A stretch of DNA of 64,000 bases from Microlunatus capsulatus (GTDB lineage Bacteria; Actinomycetota; Actinomycetes; Propionibacteriales; Propionibacteriaceae): the NCBI RefSeq assembly GCF_017876495.1, contig NZ_JAGIOB010000001.1, positions 2,790,001-2,854,000 of the forward strand, given 5' to 3'. Positions 32,204 through 40,578 of the stretch are shown here, one piece after another. Positions within the stretch are counted from its first letter, which is position 1. The number at the start of each line of letters is the position of its first letter. The notes below the pieces were generated by a model. The model made no database searches and was not told the DNA's origin. It saw only the letters and a program-made list of their open reading frames with translations. A program made the position numbers and the translations under genes.

Positions 32204-33148
32204 ATGGCCACCGCCACCGTCCCCACCCCCACCCGCTCCGCCGACCCGCCGCGCCGCCGCGGGCTCACCGTGGCGAAGAAGCGCCAGTACCGCGCCGCCT
32301 ACCTCTTCGTCCTGCCGTTCTTCGTGATCTTCCTCGCGATGATCATCGTGCCGCTGGCCTACGCCGGCTACCTCTCCTTCTTCCGCCGCCAGCTGATCGG
32401 CGGCGTCTCCTTCGTCGGGTTCGAGAACTACGCGAAGGCGCTGACCGACGCCAGCTTCCTCAGCAGCGTCGCCCGGATGGCGGGCTTCCTCGTGGTGCAG
32501 GTGCCGGTCATGCTCGGCCTCTCGCTCTTCTTCGCGCTGGCCCTGGACAGCGGCATGACGCGCCTCTCCAAGATCATCCGACTGGGCATCTTCGTGCCCT
32601 ACGCCGTCCCGAGCGTCGTCGCCGCGCTGATGTGGGGCTACCTCTACGGACCCGACTTCGGGCCGTTCGCCCAGGTGGCGGGGCTGCTGGGGCTGCCGGC
32701 CCCGCCCTTCCTCACGTCCACGGGGATGTTCTTCTCGATCATCAACGTCGTGAACTGGGAGTTCATCGGCTACAACATGATCATCATCTACGCGGCCCTG
32801 CGGTCCATCCCGCCGGAGCTGTACGAGGCGGGCCGGGTCGACGGCGCGTCGGAGAAGCGGATCGCCTGGTCGATCAAGATCCCGCACGTGCGGCCGGCCC
32901 TGGTGCTCACGGTGATCTTCTCGGTGATCGGCACCTTCCAGCTCTTCAACGAGCCGAACCTGCTGCGCACCGTCGCCCCGACGGTGATCGGCAACGCCTA
33001 CACCCCGAACCTGTACGCCTACTCGCTCGCCTTCGTGAACCAGGACGTCAACTACGCCGCCGCGATCGCCTTCCTGCTGGGCATCGTGATCATGGCCCTG
33101 TCCTACGCGGTGCAGCTGTGGAACCAGCGCAAGGAGAACCGGTCATGA
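32204..33148 (+). CDS. CUT1 sugar ABC importer, MalF-type permease
   Basis: 314 residues, ATG behind GGAAGG. First helix AAYLFVLPFFVIFLAMIIVP, about six helices in total, and the EAA motif YEAGRVDGASEKRIAWSIKI. It is one half of the channel of the third importer and overlaps the next permease by 4 nt (ATGA). Confidence 0.93.
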   Translation: MATATVPTPTRSADPPRRRGLTVAKKRQYRAAYLFVLPFFVIFLAMIIVPLAYAGYLSFFRRQLIGGVSFVGFENYAKALTDASFLSSVARMAGFLVVQVPVMLGLSLFFALALDSGMTRLSKIIRLGIFVPYAVPSVVAALMWGYLYGPDFGPFAQVAGLLGLPAPPFLTSTGMFFSIINVVNWEFIGYNMIIIYAALRSIPPELYEAGRVDGASEKRIAWSIKIPHVRPALVLTVIFSVIGTFQLFNEPNLLRTVAPTVIGNAYTPNLYAYSLAFVNQDVNYAAAIAFLLGIVIMALSYAVQLWNQRKENRS

Positions 33149-34065
33149 CCGCCACCGCCACGCCCACCACCACCCCGCTGGCCGACCCGCCGCGGCGCCC
33201 GGCGCGCCGGGGGGAGGAGCCGAGGCGCCGGACGAGCCTGCTGCTCACCGTCGTCATGGTGGCCTGCCTGCTGTACTTCCTCTTCCCGCTCTACTGGCTG
33301 GTGGTGGCCTCGACGAAGTCGAACGCCGACCTCTTCAGCACCTTCGGGCTGTGGTTCGCCGATCTCAACCTCCTCGACAACCTGCGCAGCGTCTTCACCT
33401 TCCAGGACGGGGTGTTCGCCCGCTGGGCGCTCAACTCGGTCATCTACTCCGTGACCAGCGCCGTCGGCGCCACGGTGCTGGCCACCGCGGCCGGCTACGC
33501 CTTCGCCAAGTACGACTTCCCCGGCGGCAAGGCGCTGTTCTCGGTCATCCTCGGCGCGGTCATGGTCCCGACGACGGCGCTGGCCCTGCCGACCTACCTG
33601 CTCTTCGCCCGCGCCGAGCTCACCGACACCTACTGGGCGATCATCCTGCCCTCGCTGGTCAGCCCGTTCGGGGTCTACCTGATGCGGGTCTACGCCGCCG
33701 ACGCGGTCGACGCCTCGATGCTGGAGGCCGCCCGGGTGGACGGCGCGGGCGAGCTGCGGATCTTCGTGACGGTGGCGTTCCGGCTGCTCGTCCCCGGCGC
33801 GGTGACCGTGCTGCTGTTCAGCCTGGTGGCCACCTGGAACAACTACTTCCTGCCGCTGATCATGCTCAACAGCCCGGACAAGTTCCCGCTCCCCGTCGGC
33901 CTCGCCCAGTGGCAGTCGACCGCGGCCGCCGGCTCGGGCTCCCAGGCCCTCTTCTCGACGGTGATCACCGGCTCGCTCGTCTCGGTGATCCCGCTGGTCG
34001 TGGCCTTCCTCGTCCTGCAGCGCTTCTGGCAGACCGGCCTGGCCGCCGGCGGCGTCAAGGCCTGA
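33145..34065 (+). CDS. CUT1 sugar ABC importer, MalG-type permease
   Basis: 306 residues from the ATG at 33145, chosen for its ATGA overlap with the previous stop. First helix LLLTVVMVACLLYFLFPLYW, then five more. EAA motif LEAARVDGAGELRIFVTVAF. It forms the channel with the MalF-type permease. The beta-galactosidase gene begins 68 nt downstream in the same direction. No ATPase gene is present in this operon. Confidence 0.93.
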   Translation: MTATATPTTTPLADPPRRPARRGEEPRRRTSLLLTVVMVACLLYFLFPLYWLVVASTKSNADLFSTFGLWFADLNLLDNLRSVFTFQDGVFARWALNSVIYSVTSAVGATVLATAAGYAFAKYDFPGGKALFSVILGAVMVPTTALALPTYLLFARAELTDTYWAIILPSLVSPFGVYLMRVYAADAVDASMLEAARVDGAGELRIFVTVAFRLLVPGAVTVLLFSLVATWNNYFLPLIMLNSPDKFPLPVGLAQWQSTAAAGSGSQALFSTVITGSLVSVIPLVVAFLVLQRFWQTGLAAGGVKA

Positions 34066-34133
34066 CCGCCGACCACCGCCCGCCGGCCCACCCCGGCGTC
34101 CCCGTCCCGCACCACCCCCGGAAGGATCTCCCC

Positions 34134-36236
34134 GTGTCCCCGCGTCCTGACCGCGTCCTCTTCGGCGCCGCGTACTACCACGAGTACCAGCCCTCACCCC
34201 GGCTCGAGGCCGACCTCGACCTGATGGTCGAGGCGAGCTTCTCCGTCATCCGGGTGGGGGAGTCCGTCTGGTCCACCTGGGAGCCGGAGGAGGGCGTCTT
34301 CGACCTCGACTGGCTGCAGCCCGTCCTCGACGGCGCCCACGCCCGGGGGATCTCGGTGGTGCTCGGCACCCCGACCTACGCCGTCCCGCCGTGGCTGGCC
34401 CGCCGCTACCCCGAGATCGCGGGGGAGGTGAGCACGGGGGAGCGGGTGCCGTGGGGCGGGCGCCAGGAGGTCGACTACAGCCACGCCGCCTTCCGCACCC
34501 ACGCCGAGCGGGTGGTCCGCAAGATCGTCGAGCGCTACGCCGGGCACCCGGCCGTCATCGGCTTCCAGGTCGACAACGAGCCCGGCCTGCTGCTCTTCCA
34601 CAACGAGGGCGTGTTCCAGCGCTTCGTCGACGAGCTCCGGCGGCGCTACGGCACCGTCGAGGCGCTCAACGAGGCCTGGGGCCTCGTCTACTGGTCGCAC
34701 CGGCTCTCGACCTGGGCCGACCTGTGGCGCCCCGACGGCAACTACCAGCCCCAGTACGACCTCGCCTGGCGAACCTTCCAGGCGCAGCTCACCACCGAGT
34801 TCATCGCCTGGCAGGCCGACATCGTCCGCGAGTACGCCTCGCCCGAGCAGTTCGTCACCACCTGCATCGCCTACGACCGGCCGGGCGTCGACGACGTGGG
34901 CCTCACCCGCGCGCTGGACGTCACCGCCGGCAACCCGTACTACGCCATGCAGGACGACCTCGCCCTACCCGTCGGGGACGACGCCCCGCAGGGCTGGACG
35001 ACCAGCGGCGCGTGGACGCTGTTCGCCAGCGCCGACCGGATGTACGCCTCCAAGCAGGCGCCGTTCCTGGTCACCGAGACCAACGCGGGCGCCATCGGCG
35101 GACCGGGGACGAACTTCCCCGCCTGGGACGGCCAGTGGCGCCAGGCGGCGTGGAGCTTCATCGCCCGCGGTGCCGAGATGGTCGAGTACTGGCACTGGCA
35201 CACCAACCACTTCGGCACCGAGTCGTACTGGATCGGGATCCTGCCCCACGACCAGCGGCCCGGCCGGGTCTACCGCGAGCTGGCGGCGCTGGGCGCGGAG
35301 CTGGCCGACCTGGGACCGACCGTCACCGGGTTGACCCCGCACGCGTCGCTGGGGCTGGTCTACTCCGCCCGGTCCAAGTGGGGGCTGGCGTTCCAGTCAC
35401 CGTTCCCGGCCGCCGACGCCACGCTGTCGCCCGCCGACACCGACCCGCGGGCCTTCCACCGCATCTACGAAGCCTTCTACCGGGGCGCGTTCGAGGCGGG
35501 CGTCGGCGTCCGGGTGGTGCACGACGAGCAGCTCCTCGAGCGCACGCCGGCCGCGGTGGCCGCGGAGCTGCCGGTCCTCGTCGTCCCGGGCCTGCTGGTG
35601 GCCGGGGACGCGCTGCTGCTCTGGCTGCGCGCGTACGCCGCCGCGGGCGGCCACCTCGTGCTGGGCATCCGGACCGGCTACGGCGACGACGAGGGCCGGC
35701 CGCGGACCGAGCGGAAACCCGCGCTGCTGGCCGACGCCGCCGGCGTCTCGTTCCAGGAGTTCACCAACCTGCGCTCGCCGCTGGACGTGCACCCCGCCGG
35801 CGACGGGCTGGCGGTGGGCCCGGACGCGCACGCCACCCGGTGGGTGGACCTGCTGGAGAGCGACGGGGCCAAGACGCTGCTGGAGTACGACCACCCCCAG
35901 CTGGGCCGCTTCCCGGCCGTCACCACCACCGAGCACGGCGAGGGCCGGATCACCACGGTGGGGACGGTGCCCGACCCGGCGCTGGCCCGCGACCTGGCGG
36001 CGTGGCTGGTGCCGGACCCACGGCCCGGCTGGGGCGACCTGCCGGCCGCGGTGACGGTCAGCCAGGCCCGGACGCGGGACGGCCGGCGGCTGCACGTCGT
36101 CCACAACTGGGGCTGGGAGCCGCAGCAGGTGGCCGCGCCGGCCGGGGCGGTCGACGCCCGGCACCCGGACCGCGACCTCGGGGCCGGCCTGGCGCTGGGC
36201 CCCTGGGACGTCGCCGTCCTGCTCACCGAGGGCTGA
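34134..36236 (+). CDS. GH42 beta-galactosidase
   Basis: 700 residues from the GTG at 34134 behind GGAAGGA. N-terminal FGAAYYHEYQPS and VIRVGESVWSTWEPEEGVFD are diagnostic of GH42. The acid/base Glu is E149 in FQVDNEPG and the nucleophile is E315 in LVTETNAG. A trimerisation (class-I-amidotransferase-like) domain covers about 420-610 and a small beta domain ends the protein. It should release galactose from oligosaccharides in the cytoplasm, fed by the importer encoded upstream. Usual GH42 length. Confidence 0.93.
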   Translation: MSPRPDRVLFGAAYYHEYQPSPRLEADLDLMVEASFSVIRVGESVWSTWEPEEGVFDLDWLQPVLDGAHARGISVVLGTPTYAVPPWLARRYPEIAGEVSTGERVPWGGRQEVDYSHAAFRTHAERVVRKIVERYAGHPAVIGFQVDNEPGLLLFHNEGVFQRFVDELRRRYGTVEALNEAWGLVYWSHRLSTWADLWRPDGNYQPQYDLAWRTFQAQLTTEFIAWQADIVREYASPEQFVTTCIAYDRPGVDDVGLTRALDVTAGNPYYAMQDDLALPVGDDAPQGWTTSGAWTLFASADRMYASKQAPFLVTETNAGAIGGPGTNFPAWDGQWRQAAWSFIARGAEMVEYWHWHTNHFGTESYWIGILPHDQRPGRVYRELAALGAELADLGPTVTGLTPHASLGLVYSARSKWGLAFQSPFPAADATLSPADTDPRAFHRIYEAFYRGAFEAGVGVRVVHDEQLLERTPAAVAAELPVLVVPGLLVAGDALLLWLRAYAAAGGHLVLGIRTGYGDDEGRPRTERKPALLADAAGVSFQEFTNLRSPLDVHPAGDGLAVGPDAHATRWVDLLESDGAKTLLEYDHPQLGRFPAVTTTEHGEGRITTVGTVPDPALARDLAAWLVPDPRPGWGDLPAAVTVSQARTRDGRRLHVVHNWGWEPQQVAAPAGAVDARHPDRDLGAGLALGPWDVAVLLTEG

Positions 36237-36243
36237 GACGGCA

Positions 36244-36295
36244 CCGGTCGCCGACGACGCCCCGGCAGGCCCCCGGGGACGTCGTCGGCGACCGG
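36244..36295. terminator. Bidirectional terminator between GH42 and DUF2795 genes
   Basis: A 16-bp perfect stem (36244-36259 and 36280-36295) continues as CCCCGG/CCGGGG after one bulged A, giving about 22 bp with a 7-nt loop. It separates two convergent genes. Confidence 0.72.
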
Positions 36296-36311
36296 CCGAC
36301 GGGGACGGGGC

Positions 36312-36518
36312 TCAGTCGTCGGTCGAGCCGCCGAGCTCGCCCTTCAGCTCCTTCATCACCCCGTTGGGGCCCTCGACCTCGCGCAGGCCCTGCAGCGCCT
36401 GGACGAGGTCGTCGCCCGCGCCGTTGGACTTCGCGAGCTCGGCCAGCGCGGGGCCGTCCATCGGGTAGTCCGCGCCCTTGAGCGCCTTCTGCACCTCGGT
36501 CACCTGGAATCCAGTCAT
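36312..36518 (-). CDS. DUF2795 small protein
   Basis: 68 residues with an ATG start. The sequence VQKALKGADYPMDGPALAEL followed by AKSNGAGDDLVQALQGL fits the DUF2795 family, small acidic helical proteins of unknown function that are common in actinobacteria. It has a weak ribosome-binding site and a possible SigB-type promoter immediately upstream, suggesting stress-induced expression. No enzymatic motif. Confidence 0.75.
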   Translation of the reverse strand: MTGFQVTEVQKALKGADYPMDGPALAELAKSNGAGDDLVQALQGLREVEGPNGVMKELKGELGGSTDD

Positions 36519-36527
36519 GCCCGCTGG

Positions 36528-36552
36528 TTGCCCAGCCCGGCCGCGTCGAAAC
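36528..36552 (-). promoter_or_regulatory. Possible SigB/SigF-type promoter for the DUF2795 gene
   Basis: On the minus strand GTTT (36552-36549), a 15-nt spacer and GGGCAA (36533-36528) resemble the actinobacterial SigB consensus GTTT-N13-15-GGGTAA/T with one mismatch. Transcription would start a few bases before the ATG. Confidence 0.35.
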
Positions 36553-36663
36553 GCTCGGCCGTCCGTCCTGCGGAGTCCGCCGCCCCGCCCGGGGGGCCTC
36601 GCCCCCTGGTTCGGGAGGAGAAGAAGGGGTAGTGCTCCTGCCACACGTGGAGGAGGAGGTGGG

Positions 36664-37878
36664 GTGCGGGTCGCACTGGTCTCGGAGCACGCCAGCCCGT
36701 TGGCGGTCGTGGGTGCCGTGGACGCCGGCGGGCAGAACGTGCACGTCGACGCCCTGGCGGCCGCGCTCGTGCAGCAGGGCCACGACGTCACCGTGCACAC
36801 CCGCCGCGACGACCCGGACCAGCCCGCCCGCGTCGACACCGACGCCGGCTACGCCGTGCTGCACGTGCCGGCCGGCCCCGCCGGCCCGCTGCCCAAGGAC
36901 GACCTCTGGCCGCACATGCCGGCCTTCGCCGACGGGCTCACCGCGCAGCTCGCCGCGCTGGCCCCCGACGTCGTGCACGGCCACTTCTGGATGTCGGCCT
37001 GGGCGGCCGACCGGGCCGCCGACGCGCTGGACCTGCCGCGGCTGGTCACCTTCCACGCCCTCGGCACGGTCAAGCGCCGCCACCAGGGCCCGGCCGACAC
37101 GAGCCCGCCCGAGCGGGTGGGCGTCGAGCTGGCGGTGGCCCGGGCCGCGGACCGCGTCGTCGCCACCTGCTCCGACGAGGTGCGCGAGCTGCGCCGGATG
37201 GGCGTGCCCGCCGAGCGCACGACCGTCGTCCCCTGCGGGGTCGACGCCACCCGCTTCACCCCCGTCGAGGACGGCACCCCGGTGCCGCCGCGCACCCGCC
37301 GGCACCGGCTGGTGACGGTGGGCCGGCCGGTGCCGCGCAAGGGGTTCGCCGTCGTCGTCGAGGCCCTGGCGACGCTCCCCGACACCGAGCTGCTGGTGGT
37401 CGGCGGGGCGACCGGTGACCCCGAGCGGGACCGGCTGCAGGAGCTGGCCGCCCGGGTCCGCGTCGCGGACCGGCTGCACTTCCCGGGCCAGGTGCCGCGC
37501 GCGGCCATGCCGGCCCTGCTCCGCTCGGCCGACGCCGTCGTCTGCGCCCCCTGGTACGAGCCGTTCGGGCTCGTCCCGCTGGAGGCGATGGCCTGCGGCG
37601 TGCCCGTGGTCTCCGCGGCCGTCGGCGGGATGCTCGACAGCGTCGGCGACGGTGTGACCGGGCTGCTCGTCCCGCCGCAGGACCCCGTCGCCCTGGCCGC
37701 GGCGCTGCGCCGGCTGCTGGCCGCCCCCGAGCTCGGCGCCCGGCTGGGCGCCGCCGGCCGGGCGCGGGTGCTGGAGCGCTACACCTGGCCGCGGGTGGCC
37801 GCCGCGACCGCCGACGCCTACGCCGCCGCCCTCGAGCGGCGGCCCCGCGCCGCAGCCCAACCCCTGCGACGCGCGTGA
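36664..37878 (+). CDS. GT4 glycosyltransferase, MshA-like
   Basis: 404 residues from the GTG at 36664, directly behind GAGGAGGAGGT. GT-B fold: DAGGQNVHVDALAAAL at the N-terminus (shared with MshA and sucrose-phosphate synthases), VVHGHFWMS, VPCGVDATRF, RPVPRKGF, and the E-x7-E motif YEPFGLVPLEAMACG with E299 and E307. It transfers a sugar from a nucleotide donor, retaining configuration. It leads the heptose-type series (4-nt overlap with the next open frame), so it may build or extend a surface glycan. Acceptor and donor are unknown. Confidence 0.9.
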   Translation: MRVALVSEHASPLAVVGAVDAGGQNVHVDALAAALVQQGHDVTVHTRRDDPDQPARVDTDAGYAVLHVPAGPAGPLPKDDLWPHMPAFADGLTAQLAALAPDVVHGHFWMSAWAADRAADALDLPRLVTFHALGTVKRRHQGPADTSPPERVGVELAVARAADRVVATCSDEVRELRRMGVPAERTTVVPCGVDATRFTPVEDGTPVPPRTRRHRLVTVGRPVPRKGFAVVVEALATLPDTELLVVGGATGDPERDRLQELAARVRVADRLHFPGQVPRAAMPALLRSADAVVCAPWYEPFGLVPLEAMACGVPVVSAAVGGMLDSVGDGVTGLLVPPQDPVALAAALRRLLAAPELGARLGAAGRARVLERYTWPRVAAATADAYAAALERRPRAAAQPLRRA

Positions 37879-37931
37879 GGGAGGAGGGCGGGGCAGCGAT
37901 CGGGAGCACGGACGACGAGGGAGGGCAGGCG

Positions 37932-38528
37932 ATGGCAGGAGCGGGGGGCGGGCAGCCGCGGGCGCTGCGGGCCGTGCTGTTCGACCGCGACGGCACCCTC
38001 ATCCACGACGTGCCCTACCTCGACGACCCCGCCGGCGTCCGGCCCGTCGACGCCGCCCGCGCGCTGCTGGACCGGCTGCGCGGCCTCGGCCTGGCCGTCG
38101 GCGTGGTCAGCAACCAGTCCGGCGTCGCGCGCGGGCTCATCACGCCGGAGGCGCTGGTCCGGGTGAACGCCCGCGTCGTCGAGGAGCTGGGGCCCTTCGA
38201 CACCTGGCAGGTCTGCCCGCACGGCCCGGACGAGGGCTGCGGCTGCCGCAAGCCCGCCCCCGGGATGGTGCTGGCCGCGGCCGCCGCGCTGGGCCTGGAG
38301 CCGGCGGACTGCCTGGTCGTGGGCGACATCGGGGCCGACGTCGGGGCCGCGCTGGCCGCCGGGGCGCGGGCCGTGCTGGTGCCCACCCCCGTCACCCGGC
38401 CCGAGGAGATCGCGCACGCCCGGGCCGTCGCCGCCGTCGCCGGCAGCCTCGCGGAGGCCGTCGGCCTGCACGTGCCCGGCGTGCACGGGCCGGACCTGGA
38501 CGAGCCCGACGAGGCGGGGCTCCCGTGA
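37932..38528 (+). CDS. HAD phosphatase, GmhB-like (heptose bisphosphate phosphatase)
   Basis: 198 residues from the ATG at 37932 behind GGGAGGG; an in-frame GTG at 37875 overlapping the GT4 stop would add 19 poor residues. HAD motif I is VLFDRDGTLIHD (DRDGT at 18-22), and GDIGADVGAALAAGA closes the active site. A zinc-binding loop is visible as CPHGPDEGCGC (C95, H97, C103, C105), diagnostic of GmhB/histidinol-phosphatase-type HAD-IIIA enzymes. GmhB removes the C7 phosphate of D-glycero-D-manno-heptose 1,7-bisphosphate. The neighbouring HldE-like kinase and GT9 genes support a heptose role. Confidence 0.87.
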   Translation: MAGAGGGQPRALRAVLFDRDGTLIHDVPYLDDPAGVRPVDAARALLDRLRGLGLAVGVVSNQSGVARGLITPEALVRVNARVVEELGPFDTWQVCPHGPDEGCGCRKPAPGMVLAAAAALGLEPADCLVVGDIGADVGAALAAGARAVLVPTPVTRPEEIAHARAVAAVAGSLAEAVGLHVPGVHGPDLDEPDEAGLP

Positions 38529-39592
38529 GGCCGGCCCCCACGACCGGCCGGGTGCTGGTCGCCCGGCTGGACAGCCTGGGCGACGTGCTGCTGGCCGGGC
38601 CGGCGGTGCGCGCCGTCGCCGAGACCGCCGCGCACGTGACGCTGCTGGTCGGGCCGGGCGGGCGCGAGGTCGCCGGGATGCTGCCCGGGGTCGATGCCGT
38701 GCTGGAGTTCACCGCCCCCTGGGTGGTCCTCGACCCGCCGCCGCTCGACCCCGCGGCGGTGCAGCAGCTGGTGACCGCGCTGGCCGCCGGCCGCTTCGAC
38801 GCCGCCCTCGTGCTGACGTCCTACCACCAGTCGCCGCTGCCGCTGGCCCTGCTGCTCCGGATGGCCGGCGTCGGCTGGGTGGGCGCGGCCAGCGAGGACT
38901 ACCCGGGCTCGCTGCTCGACCTGCGGCACCGGCCGGTCGAGGGCCTGCCCGAGGCCGAGCGGGCGCTGCAGCTGGCCCGGGCCGCGGGCTTCGGCTCGGC
39001 GGCCAGCACGAGCCGGCTCGCCGTCGCCGGCCCGCGGCCGGACGCCCGCCCGCTCGCCGGGGACGGTCCCTACGTCGTCGTCCACCCGGGCGCGGCCGTG
39101 ACCGCCCGCGCCACCACCGGCCCGCACGCCCGCGCGCTGGTGGACGCCCTGGTGGCGGCCGGCCACCGGGTCGTGGTCACCGGCGGGCCCGGCGAGCGCA
39201 CCCTGACGGCGGCGGCCACGGCCGGCGCGGGGGAGCGGGCCCGCGACCTCGGCGGCCGGCTGGACCTGCGGGAGCTCGCCGGGGTGCTGGCCGGCGCCCG
39301 GGCCGTCGTCGCCGTCAACACCGGGCCCGCGCACCTCGCGGCCGCCGTCGGCACCCCGGTCGTCTCGCTCTTCGCGCCCGTCGTCGCGGCCTCCGCCTGG
39401 GCGCCGCACGGCGTCCCCGTCGTCGTGCTCGGCGACCAGGACGCCCCGTGCGCCGGCACCCGCGCCCGCACCTGCCCGGTCCCCGGGCACCCCTGCCTGA
39501 CCGGCGTCGCGCCGGCCGACGTCGTCGCCGCCGTCGCACGGGTGGCCGCCCCGTCCGCGGTCGAGGAGCTCAGGACGGAGGTGCCGGCATGA
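38525..39592 (+). CDS. GT9 (heptosyltransferase-type) glycosyltransferase 1
   Basis: 355 residues, GTG start overlapping the phosphatase gene by 4 nt. GT9 signatures: N-terminal LVARLDSLGDVLLAGPAVRA, VVHPGAAV in the centre, and VAVNTGPAHLAAAVGTPVVS near the C-terminus, where the nucleotide-heptose donor binds. GT9 enzymes add heptose in LPS core synthesis. This actinobacterium should have no LPS, so the acceptor is probably another envelope or secondary glycan. Overlaps the kinase gene by 4 nt (ATGA). Confidence 0.88.
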   Translation: MRPAPTTGRVLVARLDSLGDVLLAGPAVRAVAETAAHVTLLVGPGGREVAGMLPGVDAVLEFTAPWVVLDPPPLDPAAVQQLVTALAAGRFDAALVLTSYHQSPLPLALLLRMAGVGWVGAASEDYPGSLLDLRHRPVEGLPEAERALQLARAAGFGSAASTSRLAVAGPRPDARPLAGDGPYVVVHPGAAVTARATTGPHARALVDALVAAGHRVVVTGGPGERTLTAAATAGAGERARDLGGRLDLRELAGVLAGARAVVAVNTGPAHLAAAVGTPVVSLFAPVVAASAWAPHGVPVVVLGDQDAPCAGTRARTCPVPGHPCLTGVAPADVVAAVARVAAPSAVEELRTEVPA

Positions 39593-40578
39593 GGCGCACA
39601 GGACCGCTGGTGGTCGTCGGCGACATCCTGCTGGACGTCGACCTCACGGGGACCGCGACCCGGCTGTGCCCGGACGCGCCCGTCCCGGTGGTCGACCTCG
39701 ACGAGCGCTGGGAGCGCCCGGGCGGCGCGGGTCTGGCCGCGCTGCTGGCCGCCCGGAGCGGTGTGGAGGTCGTGCTCGTGACCGCGCTGGCCGAGGACCC
39801 GGCCGCCGCCCGGCTGGAGGAGCTGCTGGGCCGCCACGTCGGCGTCGAGCCGCTGCGCTGGGAGGGCGACACCGTCGTCAAGACCCGGGTCGGCGCCGCC
39901 GGGGTGCCGATGCTGCGGCTGGACAGCGGCGGGGGCCGGCCGGCGGGCGGCGTGCTGCCCCGCGCGGTGCACGCCCTGCTGGGCCGGGCCGGGGCCGTGC
40001 TGGTCGCCGACTACGGCCGCGGCGTGGCGGCGCTGCCCGCCCTGCGCCGCCGGCTGCGCGCCGTCGCCGTCGACGTGCCCGTGGTCTGGGACCCGCACCC
40101 CCGCGGCGCCGATCCGGTCCCCGGCGTCGCGCTCGTCACCCCCAACGCCGCCGAGGCCCGGCACTTCGGCGCCGGCGACGACGCCCTGGAGGGCGCCGGC
40201 TGGCTGTGCCGGCGGTGGGAGGTCGACGCCGTCGCCATCACCCAGGGCGAGCGGGGCGCGGTGCTGGCCCGGGCGGGCGGCGGCCGGGCCGTCGCGGTCC
40301 CCCTGGTGGGATCGGCGACCGGCACCGGTCACGGCCGGCCCGACACCTGCGGCGCCGGCGATCAGTTCGCGGCCAGCGCGACCGCCGCCCTGCTGGCCGG
40401 GGCGGACGCCGACGACGCCGTCCGGACCGCGGTGATGGAGGCCGCCGCCTACGTCAGCGCCGGCGCGGCGGCGACCGCGTCGACCCGGGTGCCGGCTCGC
40501 GCCGACCTGGAGCCCGCGGGCGCGGGGGAGGCGTCGGCCCGGGTGGCCGGCGGCGCCTGGACGCCGGACGTCTCGTGA
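39589..40578 (+). CDS. PfkB sugar kinase, HldE domain-1-like (heptose 7-phosphate kinase)
   Basis: 329 residues from the ATG at 39589. The N-terminal stretch GDILLDVDLTGTATRLCPDA, then PVPVVDLDERWERPGGAG, follows the HldE kinase domain closely (GDVMLDRYWYG...SPEAPVPV...ERPGGAANVA in the E. coli-type protein, from memory). The PfkB signature 2 is DTCGAGDQFAASATAAL with the catalytic Asp. It should phosphorylate D-glycero-D-manno-heptose 7-phosphate at C1. The cytidylyl/adenylyltransferase domain of HldE is missing, so a separate nucleotidyltransferase is expected elsewhere. Confidence 0.83.
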   Translation: MRRTGPLVVVGDILLDVDLTGTATRLCPDAPVPVVDLDERWERPGGAGLAALLAARSGVEVVLVTALAEDPAAARLEELLGRHVGVEPLRWEGDTVVKTRVGAAGVPMLRLDSGGGRPAGGVLPRAVHALLGRAGAVLVADYGRGVAALPALRRRLRAVAVDVPVVWDPHPRGADPVPGVALVTPNAAEARHFGAGDDALEGAGWLCRRWEVDAVAITQGERGAVLARAGGGRAVAVPLVGSATGTGHGRPDTCGAGDQFAASATAALLAGADADDAVRTAVMEAAAYVSAGAAATASTRVPARADLEPAGAGEASARVAGGAWTPDVS

